Source of the DNA: Pictodentalium vernedei
Lineage: Eukaryota > Mollusca > Scaphopoda > Dentaliida > Dentaliidae
Assembly: GCA_031216915.1 (NCBI GenBank)
Contig: CM062292.1
Coordinates: 202,141,262 to 202,205,261 of the forward strand
Direction: 5' to 3'
Length of the DNA stretch: 64,000 bases
Shown here: piece after piece, positions 46,130-56,708 of the stretch
Position numbering within the stretch: position 1 is the stretch's first letter
Layout: every line of letters begins with the position of its first letter
Made by a program: the position numbers and the translations under genes
Notes under the pieces: model-generated
Database searches by the model: none
What the model was told of the DNA's origin: nothing
The model's input: the letters and a program-made list of their open reading frames with translations, nothing else

Positions 46130-47340
46130 AATAACCATCTAAAAGATGTCTTATTGGAAGTATTAAATAATGTTTGAGCTAATATCCATAATAACTACAA
46201 ATCGTTTAAATCCATTTTAGAAGCACCGATATATCCATAACACCTCCAAAACTGCTGTTTTTCCACCACTGTTTGTGAAAAAGGGGACACTGACTTCATT
46301 GCTATTGAGACATATACCAGAAAGAATTGAAATCTATTAACTATTGTTGACGTTATGCCATGAACAAAGTTCAGATGGACAGATGGACAGAACTCTATGC
46401 TATATCCGTCCCTTACGGGGGGATAAAAAGTAACAAAAGTATGTGTAGAAGCCTCGCGGGAGGGAATTGGACTGGCGGGCATTGGACAATAGGTGATTGT
46501 TCTTTGAAGGTTACTGATCACCAGGTTTTGTGTACCTACACAAATCGGCACCTGGTTAACTCAGTTTCACTTAAGTTTTGTCTTTTGACTATTTTAAGTC
46601 TCCTAAGGGTTTTTTTTATTAGGATTCTCCAAATTTGACCTCTTATTCACCTCAGAGAAAGGAAGAGGAATAGGCACTTGTGTTATTTTGATAAGATTCG
46701 AAGAAATAGGTGACAACTGGCAAAAGAATGTGATTTTGTGTTCAAACATTCTTTTAAAACAGCACAAGAATGTGATTTTGTGTTCAAACATTCTTTTAAA
46801 ATAGCACTTTGGGGTGAAAACTTCATTTTTAATACTCATCTGAAAAGGGAAGTGTGTCAACAAATGTTTATCTTGTTGACATTATAAGGGGAGCACTTTT
46901 ATTAGTTTCCAAGTGTACATGCATCAGAAAAGAGTCCTACTAAACAATGAAATTACCCGGTATTAAATTATATTTTCCTGGAATTATTCCATACAAAATA
47001 TTTTGTACTGAATCAGTTACAAGGAGGTAAATAAACTTTGAGTGTTACACCCTGAAGGGTGATAGGTACTTCAATAAAACAAATTATAAACCTCCAGGAA
47101 TTTGAGGGCAGAAGTTTTCTCTCTCTTTATTTCTCTCAGCTTTAGTAAGTTATCTACATGTGAAAAAACTATATACTGGAGCAATATTGCAAAAGCCAAT
47201 TCATGCTTCTCCTTCCAGCTCACTACTCCCTTTTTTCATTTGACTTCTTAAAGTATGTACCCCACTAATCTGGTGATGGAGGGGAGAATACAAATTCAAG
47301 AACATTTAAGGTTTTGACAGTTCTGTAGAAACTATGACAG
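46130..47340. other. Intergenic/intron DNA with small repeats
   Basis: Contains a tail fragment at 46290-46440 (agacatataccagaaagaat, gatggacagatggacag, 'atccgtcccttacgggggga'). It also has a 47-48 bp direct duplication at about 46723-46806 whose unit is itself a hairpin (agaatgt ... acattct). No gene seen. Confidence 0.5.
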
Positions 47341-47365
47341 ACAGACAGATGGATGCTCGTCTTTT

Positions 47366-47607
47366 CACCCTTTACCCAACGCAGACGATATCAAAATTTA
47401 TTATTTTAAATATCATTTTTTCAAATTTTTCAAAAAATTTCAACAAAACCATATCATGTGACCCCTTGTTGGAACGAGCTCAATGAGCTCGTACCAACGA
47501 TGGGTCACAGGATATGGTTTTGTTGAAATTTTTTGAAAAATATTTTTTCAACTGCTGAATTTGCATATTACGTGAGCGGATGCGGCCAATTCGTTGGGTA
47601 AAGGGTT
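47366..47607. mobile_element. MITE, AACCCTTTACC family, well kept
   Basis: Left end accctttacccaacgcagac, right end ttgggtaaagggtt. The arms atttcaacaaaaccatatca and their complement 'ggatatggttttgttgaaat' surround ggaacgagctcaatgagctc. One of the better preserved copies. It belongs to the subfamily with a different interior from the 2241 copy. Confidence 0.82.
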
Positions 47608-47629
47608 AATGAAGGACTGTAACAAGACA

Positions 47630-47815
47630 CTATGTGGTGGTGGTCCATATGTAGTGCAAGTTTGATTGTGATATCCACTACCACTAAAACGTTATGGCCT
47701 GGACCTGAAAAAGCTGATGTGGATGCTGATCCGATGTTTCAGCCTTTATCTGTGGTCTTGACCTTGGTGGCTCAATCATAATTTTGTATGCAACATACTG
47801 TCTAGTATTGCAAGG
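47630..47815. repeat. Tandem unit of 'tggtggtccatatg' array, interrupted
   Basis: A unit with 'ggtccatatgtagtgcaagt', 'tgatatcc', 'cctgaaaaagctgatgtgga' and 'tcttgaccttggtggctcaa'. Its sister units resume at 49360-49650 on the other side of the hAT-like insertion, which shows that the insertion split an array of about 150-190 bp units. Confidence 0.65.
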
Positions 47816-47817
47816 GC

Positions 47818-49357
47818 GGATCCAGAGGGGGGGGGGGGGCTAGGAGGACTAGTCCCCCACCCCTTCCCCGAGCTCACTAAAAAAAGTCATGCTCTTATTC
47901 CACACAATTTTGTCCTATAATGCCCCTCCTTAACTAATGACATCACGTTGCCAAATAAGGGACACGATCCTCTTTTAGAATTCGCGGAATATCAGTTATT
48001 TATAGAATTGATGACAGTCACGTCTGCAAGTATCCACTGTCTGCAAAATCGATAGTCGAAAGCGGGACGCAGTGAAGTATAAAAGAATATTTTGTCGCCA
48101 CAAGCCGAAGAAATGGTATGTTCCTAGTGTCATTATTTTTACATCGCATACCCCAAACTTGAAGTTAATGTTAATGGGGAGCCAATATTTCCAGTCGCGT
48201 ATGTTTCCCAGTTCCAATTTTATTGAGGGCTTCTGGCATTCGCCATTCGCCCAAATCTGCAAATGGCCAGTTGAGTTGACCGGTCGAGTTCTCATTGTGG
48301 CACACCGCAGTGCCTAAAACAATCTTTAAACTTATTATATCTCCACTTTCTGAAAAAGTGGGGTATGGCCCCAGCGCAAAATAGTTGCTTTAACAGTATC
48401 AGTATTCCATAATTTGACTGGATAGTAACAGTCACATGGCTCATTATAATATTAATGTCATTAAGGTAAAATGGTCATGGTGCAAGATGTCAACCTAGCT
48501 ATTCCCGCTGCATGTCCGCAGTTACTACGTTCTTCTATAAAACCAATGCACCTTGTAATTTGTTTTACGTTCCATTGTTATCTGACCCACCTATAAAATA
48601 ATTTAGCTATATAAACATCTCTCTCTCTCTCGCTCTCTCTTTCTTTCTCTTTCTCTCTCAGATGCACACACATTTACTTGAAGTATACCAAAAAACGGAT
48701 ATAAATTATTATCCCTTGGGTTCCTTTTCAAATTATGTCATGGCTGCTTCTCAGCAGTTGTGACATAATTTGTCAAAGAATTTAAAATGATTTAACCGAT
48801 CTGAAAATCAGCTCCAAAAGAGTCAGTGGCAATATTGGCCCAATAGACCAAGAATGCCAACAGTTTCCCAAATTTGTTGCCACAAAACAGCCAGAAAATG
48901 TAAGGTGAAAGAGGTTTCTTGTTTCTGCGTTTCCGACGATTGATGTTCCCATGATGTCAAAGATCACTAATCTGTCGTGGACAAAATATGACTGTCACCT
49001 ATTCGCAAAAGTCACTTTCGCAAATAGGTGACTTTCATATTTTGTCCATGACAGACTAGCTCTATGACCAGAAGCAGTATGTGACAGTGTATGTGATGTA
49101 TGGTTTGATAATTTTAACTTTTTTTCATCACATTCAATTGGTGGCCAGAATGCATTTAGAAGCCACCTCAGAGCGCCTGAAAATCAAAAATTTTCTGGGG
49201 GAGAACCTCCCCAGACCACCCACACAAACGCACGTCCCTTCGGCACAGGTGGCAGTCGCATATAGCGACTGATGCTAGGACTCTGTCGGATCACATCAGT
49301 CCCCCCTCCCCCCATCCCCCCCCCCCCCATATTTTAATTCCATGATCCACCCATGTA
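47818..49357. mobile_element. hAT-like non-autonomous DNA transposon
   Basis: Left end caagggcggatccagagg followed by a G run. Right end is a C run, then atattttaattccatgatcc and acccatg. The ends match as CANGGGYGGATC inverted repeats, like many hAT ends. Flanks share tattg, but an 8 bp duplication is not clear. Inside: a fold-back at 48975-49060, a CT microsatellite at 48621-48660, and G/C runs at both edges. No transposase frame was recognised. It sits inside a tandem array. Confidence 0.55.
48975..49062. repeat. Fold-back, ~40 bp arms
   Basis: tctgtcgtggacaaaatatg ... cacctattcgcaaaagt is mirrored by actttcgcaaataggtga ... catattttgtccatgacaga. The loop is nearly absent, so it can extrude as a long hairpin. 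Confidence 0.85.
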
Positions 49358-49359
49358 TT

Positions 49360-49660
49360 GGTCCATGTATTGTTTAAGTTTTATTGTGATATCTCCTTCC
49401 AATGAAAAGTTATATTCTGGACATGAAAAAGTTGATGTGCATGCTGATTCCAAGATTTGACCTCTATGACTTTGACCTTGGTGGAGTGGGTGTACATTTT
49501 GTATGTGATACAAAGCTAGTGGTGGTCCATATGTTGTGTAAGTTTCATTATGATATCTCCTTCTACTAAAAAGTTATATCCCACATGAAAAAGTTGAAGC
49601 TGATTTCATATGATGACCGCTTTCTGTGGACTTGACCTTGGTAAGCCAGTCGAATAAAAA
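49360..49660. repeat. Continuation of 'tggtccatatg' tandem array
   Basis: Two units (anchors tggtccatgtattg and tggtggtccatatgttg) with 'gatatctccttc', 'aaaagttat', 'catgaaaaagttgatgtgca' and 'tttgaccttgg'. They lie 40 bp from the VPS54 exon donor at 49700. Confidence 0.65.
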
Positions 49661-49700
49661 AGTCAACAGGAATGAAGGCATAAAACACTTAAAGTCTTAC

Positions 49701-49843
49701 CTAAAGCTATGAATACCAGCTAATTCTTGAGTGAGTACATCCTGAGATGTCGCAATGAGATCTAATGCACCAACAAATTCATTAGTTGACAGCAATAACT
49801 GGATTGTTGGTTGAGCTTGATGAACTGTTGCCATTAATTTCAA
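49701..49843 (-). CDS. VPS54: VPS54 internal exon (furthest upstream exon found)
   Basis: Read on the minus strand, this stretch starts after a tttcag acceptor and ends at an AG|gtaag donor. It encodes 47 codons plus two bases with no stop. The peptide begins LKLMATVHQAQPTIQLLL and continues with EFVGALDLIATSQDVL and ends AGIHSF, which is the highly conserved central segment of VPS54. VPS54 is a subunit of the GARP complex (VPS51-54), which tethers endosome-derived carriers at the trans-Golgi network. The exon ends in phase 2, and the next recognised exon, 22 kb downstream at 27886, supplies the single base that completes the Arg codon. No earlier VPS54 exon was recognised between here and 64 kb. 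The surrounding intron carries tandem repeats and a hAT-like insertion. The family call is from remembered conservation, not a search. Confidence 0.88.
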
Positions 49844-50249
49844 CTGAAAATGTATTAAAAATTCAATGTATACAATAAAATGATTTTTAAGGGATTGTTT
49901 TTACATCTTTCCAAATACAAAACCAATATCTGTTCTAGAAAAACCTAAAAATGAATTTCTCATTCTAAAACATAGCTTATTGCACGTCACAGGAATGAGA
50001 TTATCAACAATGAGATAAGTTTAAAACAAAATACTTCTTGAAATGTTGGTATCGTCATGTAAACTGTTGAGCAGAAATTTGATGATCTGCTGAAGAACTG
50101 GTCAGTCACTGAAGAACAAAACTCATTTCTCAATTTAAAGAAACAATAAGCCACTAATTTGAAACAAGACAATATCAGCAGAGCTGATGGATGCTCCCCA
50201 TATGTTAGCCCAGAATATAAGGTATCACAGTGATCTACCCATAGAATCA

Positions 50250-51515
50250 TATTTTGTGAACAGGAAAAAGAATGTATGAACGGTCTGTGACCTTGACGTT
50301 ATCATCTTGATTGAAGGTTATGACACACACTTGAGTCATGAATAACAATCATGTTTAAGGATATCTGTTTATTGAATCACATTTTTCTGGACCAAATAAA
50401 ATTAGACCACACAAATGGTTTGAGTCCATAACCTTCGAGTTATGACCTTGGATATTTGTCATGCCCCCTATGCACCCCCACCCCACCCCATGAGGCAAAA
50501 GCAATCGTTGTGTAAAGTGTAAAGTATCAACAAGATTGGTGCATTGAATAGTCTTTTACCTATCTGACAAAGTCATAAGCAATCATTGTATGAAGTATAA
50601 GCAAGAATGGTCCTCTGAATAATTTTTCATGGGCCAGACAAAGTTAGAGTGGAGGAACAAACAAAATCTGTGACCTTGACCTTGGAAGTGAGACTTTGGG
50701 TCAAGGTCATGACACACCCTTGAGTCATAAGTAATCCTTGTGTGAAGTATGAACAAGATCAGTGCATTGAGTAATTTTTTATGGATAGGACAAAGTTAGA
50801 ACCAACAAAAGGATGAACAGACAAATCGACGAACATGAAAGTGGACAAAGTGGCCACTGTCTGTCTCCCCCCACCCCTAAAAATTTCTGGGGAGCATAAA
50901 AATATTGACTCTCAGAATTTACTTGCATGTGAAAGGGCATGTAAAACAAGGGCAACGCAAAGCGAGGGCCACTTCCCCCGATCCGCAGGCATGTTCGAAG
51001 TAGCCTTAAAGGTAGTAAGACATAAAACTTTTCTGTCAAAAGAAGGAAAAAGGGCCATAACTCTGAGGGAATTTATTGGACGGAACCCCTTCCCTGAGCA
51101 TATCCGTTCCCCCATGCAGGTCTATCAGCATACTAAAGGGGATCCACATCTGAACTACTGCTTTGAAGTTACAATGCAAAACGTTTGTACAGAGTCAAAA
51201 GAAGGGAAAAAGGGCCATAACTCTTGGAAAAAATATTGGATGGAACCCGTTACTCATGTATACCCATTCCCCCCATGCAGGTCCACAGCATACCAAAGGA
51301 GATCCAAATCCGACTGATGGTTTTGAAGTTACAATGTAAAACGTTTGTACAGACAGTTAATAGGGAAAAGGGCCATAACTCTGTGAAAAATTACTGGGCG
51401 GAACCCGTTCCCTGTGCATATCCGTTCCCCCATGCAATTTGATCAACATACCAAAGGAGATCCAAATCAGACCAATGGCTTTGAAGTTACAATGCAAACT
51501 TTTTGTGAGGATGGA
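50250..51515 (+). repeat. Two P-type tandem arrays in succession
   Basis: The first (50250-50810) has units with 'gtgaccttgac', 'gacacacccttgagtcataa' and 'aagcaatcattgt', ending in ggatgaacagacaaatcg. The second (about 51040-51515) has three units of about 159 bp with 'agggccataactctg', 'tggaacccgttccctgtgca'-type and 'gaagttacaatgcaaa', ending in gaggatggatgcag. The first part of the 160-codon frame at 50835-51317 and the rest of it lie in repeat and are not treated as a gene. Confidence 0.65.
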
Positions 51516-51521
51516 TGCAGT

Positions 51522-52085
51522 AATATCTGGGTAGATATGTGGCTATCAATTATGTGGTTGTAAGTAGTTATGTGGCTTATATTTTAAGTGGCTTCTTAAA
51601 TTAATGTGGCTCCTTTGTCCAATCAATAGTTATGTGGCTTATATTTTTAAGTGGCTTCTCAAAATTATGTGGCCTTTTTTCTAACAAATGGCTTTTTATG
51701 TGTCCAGTGTCCATTCAGATTTTATGTTGCTTATAGTTTTAAGTGGCTTCTCATGTGTGGCTGCATATTATGTGGCTTTTTTACTAACAAATGGCTATTT
51801 ATGTGTCCAATGTCCATATATATTTTATGTGGCTCATATTTTTAAGTGGCTTCCAAACTTTTATGTGGCTGTCCATATATTTTTAAGTGGCTTCCAAACT
51901 TTTATGTGGTGGTCCATATATAATTTTATGAGTCTTATATTTTTAATCAGCTTCTCAACTTTTATGAGGCTATCACTTATATGGCTGCCAATTGATGGAT
52001 GTCCAAAAATTTGGACATCGCTTTTCCAACCTTTAATGTGACTACAATGTAATGCGTCTTATTTAGTCACATCAGGTTCCTACAC
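51522..52085. repeat. 'tatgtggctt' interspersed repeat block
   Basis: About ten occurrences of tatgtggct(t/a) alternate with 'tatatttttaagtggcttc' at irregular spacing of about 40-80 bp. The motif is the same as the R-element terminus (ttatgtggctattt), and this block also begins right after a gaggatggatgcag microsatellite tail. The frames at 51651 and 51688 are translations of the repeat. Confidence 0.65.
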
Positions 52086-52431
52086 CTTTTCAGGCTTGTA
52101 ATTCCATGGTTTTCCATGACAAATTTCAGTCATTTTCAATGACTTTTCATGACAAAAATTGATGAAATTCCTTGATTTTCCCGGACACCCAATAAAAAGG
52201 TAGTTTATTCATGCCGAGCCTTGACAAAATGTATATTTATATACAGTGATGAGAAATCAGGCATTCTGAAAAAATCACAAAAACAATGTATACACATGCA
52301 CATGTATCAGCAGTAAGTACATGACATGTCAGTACAACTTCTGAAGCTGCAATGGGACATAACACATTTTAAAACCCACAGTATTTCAAGCAGATGACAG
52401 TTGCTGCGAAACCGACCTTAACAACCAGGTG

Positions 52432-52830
52432 TTAGTTGCCTTTTGGTAGCTTCCTCATACACAAAGGATAATTAGCCATAAAACAAGAATGACCAGAAAA
52501 CGGCGCGACTCTGAGAGAGCTTTTAACCTGATCGTCAATCAAGTTAGACGATGCTAAGGCTCTGTCACGTCTAATCAACTCCAAATTAGCCACTGAAGGG
52601 TGGAGTGATACGTGGCAAACATGATTGTTGTAGAAAGGACTCCGAACGGTAGTAATATCGTCAAAATCCTTTCCACTAAGACGCTGAGCCAAAGCCCTAA
52701 TGATATGGCCTGCGTACGACATAGCATCTATAACAGCACGACTGGAATCAATAGAAGATTCCAGAACATCTGAACGGACATAGAATGAATCGGACAATGA
52801 AATATTCAATTCTGACACCCGCTCATGCAA
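52432..52830 (-). pseudogene. DIRS gag remnant
   Basis: Encodes about 132 codons with 'GKDFDDITTVRSPFY' and 'SVANLELIRRDRALASSNLI', parallel to 'PDKFDEVQAPLHVSKAL' and 'TANLELVRRDAVLDTVRSL' in the gag of the 15.66 kb element, followed by a similar 'GHSCFMANYPLCMRKL' stretch. It ends at a stop; the continuation upstream (52962-53171) is in another frame. Confidence 0.8.
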
Positions 52831-53359
52831 CGCACAGGAACTCTATGAATGTCTTCTCCTACAGTTTTCATAAAATGTGATCCAGAAAACGGTAATTGTA
52901 GAGAAGCAGATAATAAGAAACTGCCTTTCTTATACTATTTGCTAGGCCAGGTGTGGCATCGTCAGGCAGACTGAAGGCACCCGAGCAGAATGACCCGGGA
53001 AGGAAAGAACCTCCTCTTCCTGCGCACAGTACCCTCATCCAGGGACGATAGTGGTTTTTGCCTAGCAAATAGAGACTTTTGTTCAGAAGGAACAAGTTCT
53101 GAAAAGAACTGATGAATAAAATTCATAGTCTCCATGTGCTGTTCCACGAGGGATGGAGAATCATCCTCCATAGCCCTCTCACCATCTGAGAAACATGGTC
53201 AACACCATCCGAATGAACAAATGACTGCACCGACCCAGCACCGTCAGACCGGAGTTTGTTGACGGCTGAACCTGAGACTGCTGGGATGCTGCGATAAGCT
53301 GCGCAATCTCAGGTCTGTGACCAAGGCTTGCGGAGCAGCAGTCTTCTACTTCTTCGCCA

Positions 53360-54240
53360 TAAGCTGCTCACAGCACGGAGATCTGATCCCAGATCTTTTC
53401 GACACATTTCCCGTATGTATAAGCCTCAAACCACTAGCTGCAGGTTGATCCGACTTCAGTGGTGAAGACTGGTACATCCGAAGTTGGACAGCTAGTCTGA
53501 GGTCTACGTGCTTTGCTGTGGAAAAAGAGGAAGAAGCCAAAACAGCAGCCAACCCCAGCTGCAGTGTGGAAGGAGTGTCCAGAACTGCAAGCATGGATGA
53601 ACGCCCCGACGCACTAGTTTGTCAAGATGGAAAACAGTCGACCCAGACTGTTGTCGGGACAAAGAGGGTTCTCCAACTCGCGATCTGACCCCAAGTCTTA
53701 CTGAGCGTCCTGTTGAGAAACTTGCAGGCTTCTACTCCTTAGCGTGCTTTTCCATGGAAGAAGAGGAAGCCATAACAGCAGCTGACCCTGGCTGAAGAGT
53801 GAAAGGAGCATCCAGAATCACAAGCGTAGACGAACGCCCCTATGCACTAAAGTTTCTCGAGATGGAAACAGTTGACCTCGGCTGCTGACTGGACGCAGAG
53901 GGCTCTCCAACTCGCGAGCAGACCCCAGATCTCGCCGAGCATCCCGTTGAGAAACTTGCAGGCTTTTTTCCCCTTTGCATGCCCTTCCATGTAAGAAGAG
54001 AAAGCCGTAACAGCAGCTGACCCCAGCTGCAGTGTGGAAGGAGCGTCCAGAATCGCAAGAATAGATGAATGCCCCTATGCACTAAAGTTTCTCGAGATGC
54101 AAACAGTTGGCCCTGACTGCTGATGGGATGGAGAGGGTTCTCCAACCCGTGATCTGACCCCAGGGAAACTTTCAGGCTTCTTCCCCTTTGCTGCCGTCGT
54201 TGGGTGAGCTTTTGTTTTTGAGGTGCTCGCTCTACCCACA
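53360..54240 (-). repeat. Internal ~235 bp repeats inside DIRS gag
   Basis: At least three to four units containing 'agaagaggaagcc', 'agcagctgacccc', 'gagcgtccagaat', 'ctctccaactcgcga' and 'gaaacttgcaggcttc'. Anchors recur at about 53573, 53811 and 54043, and at 53671, 53897 and 54140. This lies in the variable middle of gag, between the Cys-rich start and the conserved C-terminal part. Confidence 0.75.
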
Positions 54241-55398
54241 TCTACACTCTCCTCGGCCGCAACGGACCTATCCAACTCCTACTAACTGGAGAACCACTTC
54301 ACCGGTCAAGCTGGGTGCCTGCAGAGGATCAAGAGCACTAGCTAGAGGACTTTATCCCTGCTTAATAATCATTAGCACCTTGCAGCTAGCTCTGTTTGCT
54401 CAACAGAGAGTGACGACGGCAGCATGTAACGGACGGGTGTCGAAGTACCATCACCATGTTCTTGTTCCTCTGAAAAAGAGACTGAAAGAATAGAATTAGA
54501 CTGCGGTGATAGTTCTGGCAACGGAACTTCACCGCCCACCACGCAGGTCGACACCCGCTTCCAAAGTTTGCATCCAATAGTACAAGTATTAGAGGGAGTG
54601 CAGCGACTGCAGGCAAGACAGCAAGCATGTAAATTCGAGGCAGACTTCCTGGACTTACACTTGGTACAATATTTTCCATAGTAGATACAATAAATTACGA
54701 AGCCAAAATCATAAGTCCACTGCACTCCCAAATAATAATACAGAAATTATACATAGCAAGGATACATAACATAGACAATCACAAACATTTTCGAAAAAGA
54801 AAAAAAAAATTTTGTAAAATTTTGAAATTTTTTTATTGAACCCTTAGTTCCCCAAGAGAACCTCATGAGCCCAAGGGCATCCCGATAGAGCCTAAGTGTG
54901 GACAAGCACTACATAATTGAAGCTAAACTACCTGAATAAGGAATAATATGTATCCTAATAGTAAAACAATAACTGTGCTATACTAAACACAGAAATAATA
55001 CATATCCAAAATGTTGTTAAACAGAAAACATCATATAAAAACCGGAAATTAACCAAACAAACAGGCACAAGAGAGGCCCATAGTCAGTAACTGATCAACA
55101 ACCAGCTTATGCAAAGCTAGATCTTCACAGGAAGAAAAAATGCATCTGGTAGAAGATGCAAGACTACAAAACGTACTGAACACCAAATGAACAGGACGTA
55201 AACATGGGAGTAAAACAGAATACCCATTCCGTAATACACAGGAAACTCCCAAGAATTTTAATAAAAAATTCTCAATAGAAAGGCCGAAAGAGCTTGGGAA
55301 TCTAACAGGAGGGTTCAGGAGAGGAAAGGGAAATAATACTAACAAACAAACAGTAGAGTCATAGTAAAATTGATGACATTCAGGCACGTATCCTGAAA

Positions 55399-55821
55399 GT
55401 GAAAAGATTTATAGTAATTTATATATTTTTTATACTTACCAATGACCCAGACTTAGCTGGTGCTAACTCTAAAATATCTAGGGCCAAACACAAATTTTGC
55501 ACCCCCAATCCCAAAAATTTGCATCAAAAACCGAAAAATAGATGTCCTATATGGTTCTCCATACTTTTACTCCTCTGCGCATACGCAGTATCAAGGAGGT
55601 CTCGAAATTGGTGCCAAATGTCATTCTTACAACCAGTGACTGGTAAGCGTTATGTACTCAGCGGGGAGGTATGAGTTCCAAACTCATGAGAGGGCCATCC
55701 CGCTCTGGGTCATTGGTAAGTATAAAAAATATATAAATTACTATAAATTTTTTATACTGTACCAATGACCCAGACTTCAATGACCCAGACTTAGCTGAAT
55801 AGTAAAAAGGTTGGAGGGCCT
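55399..55821 (-). mobile_element. DIRS family-B recombinase-side end with ICR
   Basis: It has the outer end (atttatagtaatttatatat ... gctggtgctaactctaaaat) and the ICR at about 55707-55800 (gggtcattggtaagtataaa ... tactgtaccaatgacccaga). The ICR carries a short internal duplication, 'caatgacccagactt' twice. The fragment is cut at 55821 by a block of ATAATGTTA motifs. It is very similar to 61117-61510. Confidence 0.82.
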
Positions 55822-56025
55822 TGTTACAACCGATAATGTTACAACGCCGCATAATGTTACACCAACGCATAATGTTACAAAAAATGTAGTAAACAACCGA
55901 TAATGTTATAAACTCCGCATAATGTTATAACTTTTTTCAACCCGTTATGTTATAAAAATCGACGCATAATGTTATAACTTTTTTCAACCCGTTATGTTAC
56001 AAATTAACCGATAATGTTATAACTA
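55821..56025. repeat. Cluster of ATAATGTTATAAC-type motifs
   Basis: About ten copies of (C)CG(C)ATAATGTTA(T/C)AA or CCGTTATGTTA(T/C)AA at irregular spacing of about 15-30 bp, including two copies of ataatgttataacttttttc followed by aacccgttatg. No coding content. No inverted partner was seen elsewhere in the window. Confidence 0.8.
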
Positions 56026-56708
56026 ATGTATACTAATTCCATTTACACCTTTTATAGATGGGCTTTACCACTTACCATTTATTACAACATAAAGGTATGT
56101 AATATTTATACTAAATGTTTCTGCTCTGGTTAAGGCGAGGAGACACCCCCCTCCCCCAACTCCCGGGGATTTATCATAGAATGACCTAGTCACATTACAT
56201 AGACGCGGATTATCCTCGTAACTCAATCGTGTGACGTAATTACCATGATCATCCAGTGCCCAACATGGTGAAGGCGGGGGTGGTGGAGGAGGGGTGCTAT
56301 TTTATCCGATTGGTATGTTTACCAACATGCGTAATCTCCGCTTCCAGAAATGTAGTGTACCATAGTCCCCTGATGCCTTTAGGGATGGACAAATGCCTCT
56401 GTTTCTGCTTGTTTTGGGCATCTAAAACTCATTTGTCGCATATTTCTTAGTCATAAGAATATCTTATTGTTCATTAATTTGACATTTAACAACTAACAGT
56501 GAACAAAAATGAGGTGGAGTTAAAAGAGGTCAAATAGTTGGATGGAGCGAGGTACATATGGTGGATGTGGCGGGTTGGTAGTGTCGCACGGAAGCCAAAG
56601 AATAAGATGCGAGACTGGGTAGGAAGAGGAATGAGGTGGGCAGGGATTAGATTGAGAAAGAGAGGAGGTCATGGATTAGTACATCAGGGTGATTGTGCAG
56701 AGAAGGCT
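56026..56708. other. No gene recognised
   Basis: Mixed-composition DNA between the motif cluster and the long inverted repeat. No splice-bounded exon, repeat family or gene could be supported. Confidence 0.4.

Larger units (their letters stand above)
52390..55398 (-). mobile_element. DIRS family-B fragment, gag half
   Basis: Minus-strand gag remnants at 52432-52830 and 52962-53171, a Cys-rich gag N-terminus at 54372-54731 (KYCTKCKSRKSASNLHACCL), and a leader (55049-55387) matching 44900-45325 of the decayed full-length copy. RT, RNase H and recombinase parts are missing on the left. On the right the expected inverted terminal repeat is replaced by the opposite end of another copy. Confidence 0.75.

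Noticed and set aside
47996..48317. Frames on both strands (99 and 81 codons) as hAT transposase pieces
   Set aside because: No BED zinc finger or hAT dimerisation motif could be recognised.
50835..51317. 160-codon plus-strand frame
   Set aside because: Much of it spans tandem ~159 bp units; the repeated peptide blocks reflect the DNA repeat.
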